Shown piece after piece: positions 1 to 6,838 of a stretch of DNA of 16,875 nucleotides. Position numbers and translations under genes: made by a program. The notes under the pieces are model-generated. The model did not search any database, had not been told where the DNA came from, and was given only the letters and a program-made list of their open reading frames with translations. Each line of letters starts with the position of its first letter. Position 1 is the stretch's first letter. The DNA comes from JAFGWO01 sp965603295 (GTDB taxonomy: Bacteria; BMS3Abin14): NCBI GenBank assembly GCA_965603295.1, contig CBFDCL010000046.1, positions 1-16,875 on the forward strand, written 5' to 3'.

Positions 1-54
1 ATCCCTTTTTGAAGTCCCTTTCACCGTTTTCAATCCGTACCGTATTTCCCCGTA

Positions 55-79
55 ACCTTTTGAAAACCTTTTTGTTTCC
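55..79 (+). promoter_or_regulatory. T/A-tract region upstream of the -35 box (possible UP element)
   Basis: Short T and A runs (T at 58-61, A at 63-66, T at 69-73) lie at roughly 5-6 bp steps just upstream of the TTGACA box. This is where an RNA polymerase alpha-subunit UP element or bent DNA would lie. The pattern is visible, but the function is only inferred. The rest of 1-54 shows no gene start, RNA or clear signal, and the gene upstream of mraZ is outside the window. Confidence 0.3.
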
Positions 80-108
80 TTGACAAAGAAATGCCCCGAC
101 CTTATAGT
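80..108 (+). promoter_or_regulatory. sigma70-type promoter of the dcw cluster
   Basis: A perfect -35 hexamer TTGACA (80-85) is followed after exactly 17 bp by TATAGT (103-108), which matches the -10 consensus TATAAT at five of six positions. Transcription would start near 114-116, inside the MraZ box array and about 30 nt before the mraZ ATG. No comparable promoter was noticed at the later tight junctions, so this is the likely main promoter for the cluster. The hexamers and spacing are seen directly; activity is inferred. Confidence 0.85.
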
Positions 109-109
109 G

Positions 110-134
110 TGGGGCAAAGTGGTAAAAAGTGGGG
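110..134 (+). promoter_or_regulatory. MraZ operator: three TGG-type direct repeats at 10-bp spacing
   Basis: TGGGG (110-114), TGGTA (120-124) and TGGGG (130-134) are separated by 5-nt spacers (CAAAG and AAAAG), so the boxes recur every 10 bp on one face of the helix. In E. coli, MraZ binds direct TGGGN repeats with 5-nt spacers upstream of its own gene and represses the dcw cluster. The array here begins one base after the -10 box and spans the predicted start of transcription, which suits repression. The middle box departs from consensus (TGGTA). The third box also forms the core of the mraZ Shine-Dalgarno sequence (GGGGAG, 131-136). Confidence 0.85.
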
Positions 135-146
135 AGATTCCTTGAT

Positions 147-599
147 ATGAGCCAGGTTCCTTTCCGTGGCCGGCATCAGCACGCACTGGATGAAAAAGGC
201 CGGTTAAGCATTCCATCCAGGTTCCGGGAGATTATCGCCCAGGAGCACGAAGGACGGTTGGTTGTCACCAATCTGCCCCTGTGCCTGGTTGCGTATACCC
301 CGGAACAGTGGGACCTGATTGAATCCAGGACCTCAAGACTCTCCAACGTCAAGAGCAATGTCCAGAGTTTTCTTCGCTACTTCTATTCCGGGGCCACCGA
401 GTGCGAGTTGGATCGCCAGGGCAGGATACTTATCCCCCCATCGTTACGGGATGCTGTTGATCTCGACAGACAGGTGGTTGTTGCCGGCATGTTCAACCGT
501 ATCGAGATCTGGAGTCAGGCAAAGTGGGATGAGGAGATGAAAAAGGCCGTGGAAAATTTCGACGATATCTCAGTCGAGTTGGCCGACCTCGGCCTTTAA
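147..599 (+). CDS. mraZ: Transcriptional regulator MraZ
   Basis: MraZ is a DNA-binding protein that forms ring-shaped oligomers and regulates the dcw cluster by binding TGGGN repeats in the first promoter. The protein has the two SpoVT/AbrB-like halves, each with its DxxxR signature: D15-EKG-R19 followed by LSIPSR, and D89-RQG-R93 followed by ILIP. Its 150 residues match the usual length of about 150. ATG 147 is chosen because GGGGAG (131-136) lies 10 nt upstream and the protein then begins a few residues before the conserved FRG motif. A GTG at 129 in the same frame would give six more residues but lies almost at the predicted transcription start. It is the first gene of the cluster, 36 nt before rsmH, and is probably autoregulated through the boxes at 110-134. 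Confidence 0.96.
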   Translation: MSQVPFRGRHQHALDEKGRLSIPSRFREIIAQEHEGRLVVTNLPLCLVAYTPEQWDLIESRTSRLSNVKSNVQSFLRYFYSGATECELDRQGRILIPPSLRDAVDLDRQVVVAGMFNRIEIWSQAKWDEEMKKAVENFDDISVELADLGL

Positions 600-637
600 A
601 CATCGTTTCCCTGCGCCGACGCGAGGGAGGCTTTTTT
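581..637 (+). terminator. Terminator-like hairpin and T-run between mraZ and rsmH (possible attenuator)
   Basis: The main hairpin has arms 606-615 and 620-630 around a CCGA tetraloop. It has ten pairs (two of them G-U), with G623 bulged, and is followed by C631 and six T residues (632-637), the form of an intrinsic terminator. The 3' arm contains GGGAGG (625-630), the rsmH Shine-Dalgarno sequence, and the T-run merges into the rsmH TTG start. A smaller 5-bp GC stem (581-585 with 590-594) sits just before it in the last mraZ codons. Since the same operon clearly continues, partial termination or attenuation is more likely than complete stop. Pairing was worked out by eye; function is inferred. 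Confidence 0.5.
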
Positions 638-1589
638 GACCGGAAACGAGGTGAAAGAATGCCACGTGCCGGTCCTGCTGGAGGAAGTGTTGGAAGCTCT
701 CCGAATCCGGCAGGGCGGAGTTTACCTGGACGGGACGGTTGGGGCCGGTGGACATGCCGCCCGGATCCTGGAACGTCACCCGTCAGTCCGGGTCATCGGG
801 ATGGATCGGGACCCGGCGGCATTGAGAGTGGCCGCCGAAAGGGTGGGGAGGTTCGGGGACCGGGCCACCCTGATCCACGGTGATTTCCGGCACCTGGATG
901 AGGCCCTGGCATCGAAAGGTCTAAGGATTATCGACGGGATCCTGCTGGACTTGGGGGTGTCCTCGATGCATCTGGATACCCCGGAACGCGGTTTCTCTTT
1001 CACCGGGGACGGACCTTTGGACATGAGGATGGATCAGACAGAGGGCCAGCCGGCCTCGGAGATCGTCAACAGCTGGGAAGCAGCAGATCTTGCGAGGATG
1101 CTCTTTAAGTTCGGGGAAGAAAAACGGGCCCGGGAGATCGCCAGAGCCATTGTCAGGGAGCGGGGGAAAACGCCTATTTTGACGACTACGCACCTGGCCC
1201 GAGTGGTGGCTTCTGTACCGGGAATGACGAAGATCAGAAAAATTCATCCGGCCACACGGACCTTCCAGGCACTTCGCATCGAGGTCAACCGAGAACTCGA
1301 TGCTCTCGGGGAGGTGCTCCCCAGGGGCATCGAGTGTTTAAAACCCGGAGGAAGAATGGCTGTTATCAGTTTTCACTCACTGGAGGATCGAATCGTTAAA
1401 AGGGGTTTTCGCGAGGCAGAAAACCCCTGCCAGTGTCCAAGGGAGCTTCACGAGTGCCGATGCGGCAGGGAAAGCCGAGGCCGGGTGATCACCAGAAAAC
1501 CTATCCTTCCCTCGGAAATCGAGATGGGCCAGAACCCCCGGAGCCGAAGCGCGAAACTGAGAATATTCGAAAAGAAAGGAGAAAGCTGA
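636..1589 (+). CDS. rsmH: 16S rRNA (cytosine(1402)-N(4))-methyltransferase RsmH
   Basis: RsmH (MraW) uses S-adenosylmethionine to methylate N4 of C1402 in the decoding centre of 16S rRNA. The 317-residue protein shows the family motifs in order: HVPVLLEEVLE near the N terminus, the SAM-binding motif D32-GTVGAGGH-40, GMDRDP, the ILLDLGVSS stretch, RGFSF followed by PLDMRMD, HPATRTFQALRIEVN, ISFHSLEDRIVK, and a C-terminal RSRSAKLRIFE. The TTG start is chosen for GGGAGG at 625-630, 5 nt upstream; a GTG at 651 has no comparable site. The C-terminal codons (KKGES) are made of the GAAAGNN heptads that continue into the spacer, so the extreme C terminus looks reshaped by the repeat. The ribosome binding site may be masked by the hairpin at 606-630. 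Confidence 0.96.
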   Translation: MTGNEVKECHVPVLLEEVLEALRIRQGGVYLDGTVGAGGHAARILERHPSVRVIGMDRDPAALRVAAERVGRFGDRATLIHGDFRHLDEALASKGLRIIDGILLDLGVSSMHLDTPERGFSFTGDGPLDMRMDQTEGQPASEIVNSWEAADLARMLFKFGEEKRAREIARAIVRERGKTPILTTTHLARVVASVPGMTKIRKIHPATRTFQALRIEVNRELDALGEVLPRGIECLKPGGRMAVISFHSLEDRIVKRGFREAENPCQCPRELHECRCGRESRGRVITRKPILPSEIEMGQNPRSRSAKLRIFEKKGES

Positions 1590-1666
1590 AAGGGGAAAGT
1601 GGCAAGGGATTGGATAAACGGTTAGGAAACGCTCTTCCTTTGTATCTTTAAACTTTTCCCTTTCCT
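1574..1666 (+). repeat. Heptad repeat element with 13-bp inverted repeat, rsmH-ftsL junction
   Basis: Four in-register purine heptads GAAAGGA, GAAAGCT, GAAAGGG, GAAAGTG (1574-1601) run from the last rsmH codons past its stop. Three pyrimidine heptads CTTTAAA, CTTTTCC, CTTTCCT (1646-1666) precede ftsL. The arms 1588-1600 and 1652-1664 are reverse complements at 12 of 13 positions, and the thirteenth pair (1595 with 1657) would be G-U in RNA, so a continuous 13-bp stem with a 51-nt loop is possible. Inside the loop AGGAA (1624-1628) and TTCCT (1635-1639) can form a small hairpin. The 1590-1675 spacer contains no gene. Confidence 0.75.
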
Positions 1667-1675
1667 GAAGATCTG

Positions 1676-1999
1676 ATGAACATCGCAGTCGAAATCAAAA
1701 GCGGGCACAGGGAACGCAGCGTTATACGTGGAGGCCTCCGGGATTTCGTCTTGGCCCTCCTCATCATTTTGCTCACGGGGTGCGTTGTTTTTAGCACGGC
1801 CTGGAGAAGGGTCGCTTTCATCGACATGGGTTACGAGATCAGAAACCTTGAGAGCCAGGAATCCCGGCTTCTTCATCTCCAGAAGGAATCGGAGATCGAA
1901 AAGGCGATGTTAAGCAGTCCGGAAAGGGTTGAAAAGATCGCTCGCGGCCGTCTGGGGTTTACCGACCCGGAGCCGGGACAGATCAGGACGATGCCATGA
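1676..1999 (+). CDS. ftsL: Cell division protein FtsL
   Basis: FtsL is a small bitopic inner-membrane protein that, with FtsB and FtsQ, activates the FtsW-FtsI septal synthase. The 107-residue product has the family architecture although sequence signatures are weak: a basic N-terminal cytoplasmic segment, one membrane span at about residues 23-42, then a helical stretch (about 50-85) rich in charged residues with spaced leucines that suits a coiled coil, ending in an ARGRLGF/EPGQ segment typical of FtsL tails. Position between rsmH and ftsI supports the call. The Shine-Dalgarno sequence upstream of ATG 1676 is poor, and the start follows the heptad repeat arm, so translation may depend on coupling to rsmH. 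The stop overlaps the ftsI start by 4 nt (ATGA). Confidence 0.88.
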   Translation: MNIAVEIKSGHRERSVIRGGLRDFVLALLIILLTGCVVFSTAWRRVAFIDMGYEIRNLESQESRLLHLQKESEIEKAMLSSPERVEKIARGRLGFTDPEPGQIRTMP

Positions 2000-3963
2000 T
2001 CCGCAACCGCCCCAACGGCAGCCGCTGGGACGCCACCGTCCGGGGGCGCATCCGGTTCCTCGGGCTGCTCATCCCTTTTCTTTTGCTGCTGCCGGCCGCC
2101 AGGGCTTTTCATCTTCAGATCCACGACGGGAAAGACCTCAGTCGGCGTGCCGAGCGTCAGAGCCGGATGGTGGAAAGGGTCAGTCCCAGGAGAGGGGTCA
2201 TTGTCGACAGGAACGGCCAACCGCTGGCGATCAGCGTTCCCGTTCCATCCATTTATGCCCTCAGGGACCAGGTTCCCAATAAGAAATCGGCGGCGAGGGA
2301 TCTGGCGCGCCCTCTGAATCAGGACCCCGGTACCCTGTACACCAGGCTTTCAAGGGGTAGCGGTTTCGTGTGGCTCAGCCGGATGGTCGAACCCGCCGTG
2401 GCTCAGCAGGTGAGAGCAATGGGGATCAAGGGCGTCGGATTGAAAACGGAATCGAGAAGGTATTATCCCAACACCGATCTTGCGGGAAGCGTCCTCGGGT
2501 TCGTCGGCACCGACAGGGGCCTGGAGGGACTGGAGAATTCCCTGGAGGAACATCTCCGGGGAGGAGACGGGGTGCGGGTCCTGAATCTGGATGCCAGGGG
2601 GGAAAAGATGACGTCGGCCTCCGCCTGGGAGAAGCCTCCGGCGGTAGGATCCACCGTTCAACTGACCCTTGATCGAAATATCCAGTTCTTTGTGGAACAG
2701 AGCCTGAGAAAAGGATGCATCGATTTCGGAGCAACGGGAGGGGCGGCGATCATCCTCGAGTCATCCACCGGCAGGATTCTGGCCATGGCGAGCTACCCGA
2801 GTCTTAATCCCAACGATTTCGGAAAGTTCGACCAGGCAGCCTATCGAAACAAAGCCATCAGTCTGGTCTACGAGCCCGGTTCGACGTTCAAGGTTATTAC
2901 TGTTGCTGCGGCCCTGGAAGAAAATATCTTCGATGAAATGGACATCCTGTTCTGCAATAACGGCCGATACGAAATGGCCGACGTGGTGATCAACGACCAC
3001 GTTCCTCACGGATGGCTCACACTTATGGGCATTATCCGAAAATCCAGCAACATCGGCGCGAGCAAAGTGGGGTTGGAACTGGGAAAAGAAAAACTGGGCG
3101 GATATATCAAGGCTTTCGGATTCGACCGGAAAACCGGCGTCCTTCTCCCAGGGGAAGGACAGGGGATCCTGAGGGACGAAAAGAAATGGACCCAGGTTGA
3201 TCTTGCCAATATCTCTTTTGGGCAGGGGGTCGGCGTGACCCCCCTCCAGATGGTTAACGCGATCAACGCCCTTGCAACGGGGGGAGAGCTTTTAAAGCCG
3301 TATATCGTGGAAAAAATCTCCTCCTCATCCGGCGAGGTGATCCTCCATAACAGACCCGGTGTGCATCGGCGGGTGATCTCCGAGGGTACCGCTAAAAAAG
3401 TCATGAGGATGATGGAAACGGTGACGGAATCCGGGGGGTCCGGAGTGAAGGCGGCCATAAGCGGATACCGGGTTGCGGGCAAAACCGGAACGGCACAGAA
3501 GTTCGAACTTGCGAAAAAGGAATATTCCGGAGAAAAATTCATCGCCTCTTTCACCGGGTTCATCCCATCCCGTGACCCTGTCATCACGTGTATCGTTGTT
3601 GTGGATGAACCGAAGGAAAAGATCTACGGTGGCACCGTCGCAGCCCCCATCTGGCGGGATATGGTGGTGAAAACGCTCAAATACCTCCAGGTGGCGCCGT
3701 CCGGACCGGAGGAGCTTTCTCCGGTTAGAAACAGTTCGGAAACCACCCTTGCCAGGAAAAAGAACCCGTTAACAAACCCCGACAACCTGGCCATGCCGGA
3801 CCTGAGAGGGCTTACTCTTCGAGAGGCTCTGGGCAAGCTCCCCGAAGTCCGGGCACAGGTAAGTGTGACAGGGACAGGAATCGTGGTGGACCAGGTCCCG
3901 ATGCCCGGCGGCGGCATCAGCGGCCCCGTGTCGCTGAGTCTCAGACCGAGGGGCACGAGTTGA
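1996..3963 (+). CDS. ftsI: Septal peptidoglycan transpeptidase FtsI (class B PBP) with C-terminal PASTA domain
   Basis: FtsI (PBP3) crosslinks septal peptidoglycan in complex with FtsW. The 655-residue protein has one membrane anchor at about residues 19-37, a PBP dimerisation/pedestal domain (starting near RRGVIVDRNG), and a transpeptidase domain with all three active-site motifs: S296-TFK with nucleophile Ser296, S350-S-N352, and K496-T-G498. After a short linker a single PASTA domain occupies about residues 598-652 (MPDLRGLTLREAL onward). E. coli FtsI lacks PASTA; it is familiar from Gram-positive PBP2x and SpoVD and occurs in some deltaproteobacterial FtsI proteins. ATG 1996 overlaps the ftsL stop (ATGA) and has a weak AGGA about 7 nt upstream. 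SpoVD-type naming is possible, but the dcw position and absence of sporulation genes favour FtsI. Confidence 0.95.
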   Translation: MIRNRPNGSRWDATVRGRIRFLGLLIPFLLLLPAARAFHLQIHDGKDLSRRAERQSRMVERVSPRRGVIVDRNGQPLAISVPVPSIYALRDQVPNKKSAARDLARPLNQDPGTLYTRLSRGSGFVWLSRMVEPAVAQQVRAMGIKGVGLKTESRRYYPNTDLAGSVLGFVGTDRGLEGLENSLEEHLRGGDGVRVLNLDARGEKMTSASAWEKPPAVGSTVQLTLDRNIQFFVEQSLRKGCIDFGATGGAAIILESSTGRILAMASYPSLNPNDFGKFDQAAYRNKAISLVYEPGSTFKVITVAAALEENIFDEMDILFCNNGRYEMADVVINDHVPHGWLTLMGIIRKSSNIGASKVGLELGKEKLGGYIKAFGFDRKTGVLLPGEGQGILRDEKKWTQVDLANISFGQGVGVTPLQMVNAINALATGGELLKPYIVEKISSSSGEVILHNRPGVHRRVISEGTAKKVMRMMETVTESGGSGVKAAISGYRVAGKTGTAQKFELAKKEYSGEKFIASFTGFIPSRDPVITCIVVVDEPKEKIYGGTVAAPIWRDMVVKTLKYLQVAPSGPEELSPVRNSSETTLARKKNPLTNPDNLAMPDLRGLTLREALGKLPEVRAQVSVTGTGIVVDQVPMPGGGISGPVSLSLRPRGTS

Positions 3964-5426
3964 TCCTGGCGGATCTTTTCGGGGATGTCGGGGAGATCAG
4001 GGTCGAGGGAGACCGGATGATCGATATCGCCTCCATCAAATACGACTCCCGGCGCGTGGTGCCCGGGGATCTGTTCGCGGCCATTGCCGGGGAGAATTTT
4101 GATGGAACGCAGTTCATAAGTGAAGCTGCCGGGAAAGGCGCCCGGGCTTTCCTGGTACCCGTTGACGCGAACCGGAAAGAGGAGGGAACTTACATCTACG
4201 CCCGGGACGTCCGGAAAGCCCTTGCCCTTGCATCCCGGAACTTTTTTCACGATCCCGCGGCCCGGGTCAAGGTTGTCGGGATCACCGGAACAAACGGCAA
4301 GACAACGACATCCTACCTGGTCCACGGCATTCTCGAGGCGTCCGGAAAAGGGTGCGGACTCATCGGAACGGTCCAATATCTTGTGGGAGGGCAGATTCTC
4401 AGCGCGGCCCGCACGACACCGGAATCGACCGACCTGTTTGCTCTCCTGGACGGTATGGTCAAGGCCGGTTCTTTTGCGTGTGTCCTGGAGGTCAGCTCCC
4501 ATGCTTTGGCACTTCAGAGGGTGTTCGGCCTTCAGATGGAGGTCGGGGTTTTCATGAACCTGACCCGGGACCATCTGGATTTTCACCGTGATATGGAAAG
4601 CTACTTTCAAGCCAAAGCTTCCCTCTTTGAGAGGGGGCAGGTACGGAACCGGGTGATCAACCTCGATGATCCTTACGGGGCGCGTCTCCTGGGGGAAACG
4701 GACCACCAGGGTGTGACCTTCGGGATGGAAAAAGGGGATATCCGGCCCCGGGGAAAGGTTGAAGGGGACAGCAGCGGTAACAGGTTCCTCCTGGACACCC
4801 CGTGGGGAGAGATCCAGGTCAACACGGCGCTGCCGGGAACGTTCAATATCTACAACATCATGGCGGCCGTTGGAACGTGCGGCCTCCTCGGATTGGACCC
4901 GGAAAAGATCGCCGAGGGCCTGTCCCTGGTAAACCGGGTCCCAGGGCGATTTGAAAGGGTGGACAGGGGGCAGTCGTGGACGGGGATCGTCGATTACGCC
5001 CACACACCGGACGCGTTGGAAAACCTGTTGGAAAATGCTCGTTTCCTCACGAGGGAGCGGGTCATCGTTGTCTTCGGCTGCGGGGGCGACCGGGACAGGA
5101 GCAAAAGGGCTCTGATGGGCGATGCGGCTTCCCGTCTGGCCGACCTGGTATTCGTTACATCCGATAATCCGAGAGGGGAGGATCCCGAAGCAATTATCGA
5201 TGAGATTATGGCAGGTTTGGGAAATACTCCCGCGAAGGTTGTGCGGATCACCGACCGCCGGGAAGCCATTGCCATGGCCGTCCGGGAGGCCAAGCCGGGT
5301 GACGTTCTGCTCCTGGCCGGGAAAGGGCACGAGAATTATCAGGTCATCGGGGAGCGGATCCTTCCCTTCTCCGATGTGGACGAATTAACCAAGGCTATCG
5401 ACAGCCTCATGGAGGGTGAGCTGTGA
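3960..5426 (+). CDS. murE: UDP-MurNAc-L-Ala-D-Glu:meso-diaminopimelate ligase MurE
   Basis: MurE is the cytoplasmic ATP-dependent ligase that adds the third residue of the stem peptide. The 488-residue protein has an N-terminal UDP-substrate domain (SIKYDSRRVVPGDLF), the Mur ligase ATP-binding loop T109-GTNGKTT-116, the central AARTTPES and NLTRDHLDFH motifs, and a C-terminal domain containing D402-N-P-R405. The DNPR motif is the established signature of MurE enzymes that use meso-diaminopimelate rather than L-lysine, so the wall is predicted to be mDAP type. The TTG start overlaps the ftsI stop (TTGA) and has GAGGGG at 3948-3953, 6 nt upstream; a later ATG at 4018 would remove N-terminal residues that resemble the family. 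It overlaps murF by 4 nt. Confidence 0.96.
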   Translation: MILADLFGDVGEIRVEGDRMIDIASIKYDSRRVVPGDLFAAIAGENFDGTQFISEAAGKGARAFLVPVDANRKEEGTYIYARDVRKALALASRNFFHDPAARVKVVGITGTNGKTTTSYLVHGILEASGKGCGLIGTVQYLVGGQILSAARTTPESTDLFALLDGMVKAGSFACVLEVSSHALALQRVFGLQMEVGVFMNLTRDHLDFHRDMESYFQAKASLFERGQVRNRVINLDDPYGARLLGETDHQGVTFGMEKGDIRPRGKVEGDSSGNRFLLDTPWGEIQVNTALPGTFNIYNIMAAVGTCGLLGLDPEKIAEGLSLVNRVPGRFERVDRGQSWTGIVDYAHTPDALENLLENARFLTRERVIVVFGCGGDRDRSKRALMGDAASRLADLVFVTSDNPRGEDPEAIIDEIMAGLGNTPAKVVRITDRREAIAMAVREAKPGDVLLLAGKGHENYQVIGERILPFSDVDELTKAIDSLMEGEL

Positions 5427-6838
5427 TCCGGTACCGTCTCCGGGATCTTGTTGAGGGAACCCGGGGCACACTCGTATCCAATGCCGAAGGGGCCGAATGT
5501 TTCACCGGCATTTCCATCGATAGCCGAACCACGAGGCCGGGGCAGGTCTTTTTTGCTCTGAGGGGCAAGGTGCATGACGGCCACGATTTCATCAGGGAAT
5601 CCTGGAAAAAAGGGGCTGTGATGGCTGTGGTCGACACGGGAATTTTCCCTCCCCCGGGACAACTCGCCCCCATCCCCACTCTTCTGGTAGAGGATACCTC
5701 GCGGGCCCTGGTTGATCTCGCGTCCTATTGGAGGGACAGGCACACCGTATCGGCTATCGCGGTAGTGGGAAGCGTCGGAAAAACGACCACCAGAGAAATG
5801 CTCTTTTCCATTATTTCCACGGCGGGCCCGTGCCTTCGAAATCCCGCAAATTTCAACAACTATATCGGTCTTCCCCTTACCCTCCTCCAGCTTGATGAGC
5901 ACCATCGGTATGCGGTCCTGGAAATCGGGGCCAACTCCCCGGGGGAGATCAGGAACCTGGGGGCCTTGGTCAGGCCGGCAGGAGCGGTGGTCACACGGAT
6001 CGGGTGGGCGCACCTCGAGGGGTTCGGGACCCCGGAGGCCCTGGCGGCCGAGAAGATGTCCATCCTTGAGGAACTGCCTTCCGATGGTTGGTGCGCCGTC
6101 AACGGAGACGATCCGGTCCAGGCTTTTTTCCACGCCAAGGCCCGCTGCCGCCTCGTAACTTACGGATTTGGACGCGAGGACGTAAGCGCCGACGAAGTGT
6201 CGTTCTCGGGCAGCCAAACGGAGTTCACCCTGCGGACTCCCGAGGGGAACGAAAAGGTCCGGTTGAAAGCAGCCGGGCGCCATTTCGTAGAAAATGCCGT
6301 TGCTGCCGTCGCCGGTGCCCTTCCACTGGGGATCCCGATGGAACTTGTCGTAAGCGGCCTGTCGAACTGGATGCCAGTGGAGCATCGCGGGGGGATCATC
6401 TCTCCCATACCGGGTGTTTATTTTATCGATGACACCTACAATGCCAACCCCCTCTCGGTCCAGACTGCTCTCACCGGGCTGGCTCAGTTAAGCCAGGAAG
6501 GGATCACCGTCGCGGTCCTCGGAGGGATGGAGGAACTGGGGGACTACCACAGGGAAGGACATCTCAGAGTAGGAGAGATCGCCGCTGAACTGGGTATCGA
6601 TTATCTTCTGCCCGTTGGGGGGCCGGCCGATCTCATGGCCCAGGGAGCTCTGAGCGGGGGCATGGACCCCTCAAGATTAAAAGTCTGCCAGACGGTGAAA
6701 GAGACGATCCGCGTCCTTGATGATCTCCTTACACCGGGGATGTGGGTCCTTTTCAAGGGATCGCGGGCTGCCAGGATGGAAGATATCATGGAGGCTTTTC
6801 TCCGGCCCGAGCCTTCCACCAACACAGGAGGGTTTTAA
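5423..6838 (+). CDS. murF: UDP-MurNAc-tripeptide:D-alanyl-D-alanine ligase MurF
   Basis: MurF adds D-Ala-D-Ala (made by Ddl, encoded downstream) to UDP-MurNAc-tripeptide, completing the pentapeptide in the cytoplasm. The 471-residue protein shows the N-terminal substrate domain (GISIDSRTTRPGQVFFAL), the ATP loop G116-SVGKTT-122, NFNNYIGLPLTLL, an ENAVAAVAGAL segment, the DDTYNANP motif, and FKGSRAARME near the C terminus. The usual GDMxELG motif reads G367-GMEELG here, with Gly368 where Asp is common. The GTG start overlaps the murE stop (GTGA) and has GGAGG at 5411-5415, 7 nt upstream. The stop TAA directly abuts the mraY start. Confidence 0.95.
   Translation: MIRYRLRDLVEGTRGTLVSNAEGAECFTGISIDSRTTRPGQVFFALRGKVHDGHDFIRESWKKGAVMAVVDTGIFPPPGQLAPIPTLLVEDTSRALVDLASYWRDRHTVSAIAVVGSVGKTTTREMLFSIISTAGPCLRNPANFNNYIGLPLTLLQLDEHHRYAVLEIGANSPGEIRNLGALVRPAGAVVTRIGWAHLEGFGTPEALAAEKMSILEELPSDGWCAVNGDDPVQAFFHAKARCRLVTYGFGREDVSADEVSFSGSQTEFTLRTPEGNEKVRLKAAGRHFVENAVAAVAGALPLGIPMELVVSGLSNWMPVEHRGGIISPIPGVYFIDDTYNANPLSVQTALTGLAQLSQEGITVAVLGGMEELGDYHREGHLRVGEIAAELGIDYLLPVGGPADLMAQGALSGGMDPSRLKVCQTVKETIRVLDDLLTPGMWVLFKGSRAARMEDIMEAFLRPEPSTNTGGF

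Noticed and set aside
1..40. Possible third copy of the heptad element upstream of mraZ (CCCTTTC at 16-22 and TTTTCAATCC at 27-36, the latter matching the complement of 11495-11504)
   Set aside because: The pieces do not keep a 7-bp register and are short; it may be a decayed copy, but chance is as likely.
129..146. GTG at 129 as the start of mraZ
   Set aside because: It lies only about 14 nt after the predicted transcription start, between operator boxes 2 and 3, with no ribosome site; ATG 147 has one and gives the family-typical N terminus.
3624..5330. A 568-codon open frame on the minus strand across the end of ftsI and most of murE
   Set aside because: It is antisense to two clearly recognisable genes, has no recognisable motifs or start context, and long antisense frames are common in GC-rich coding DNA.
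5339..6385. A 348-codon minus-strand open frame across murF (and the similar 328- and 339-codon frames across ftsQ and ftsA)
   Set aside because: They are shadows of conserved + strand genes, with no family motifs in the antisense translations.
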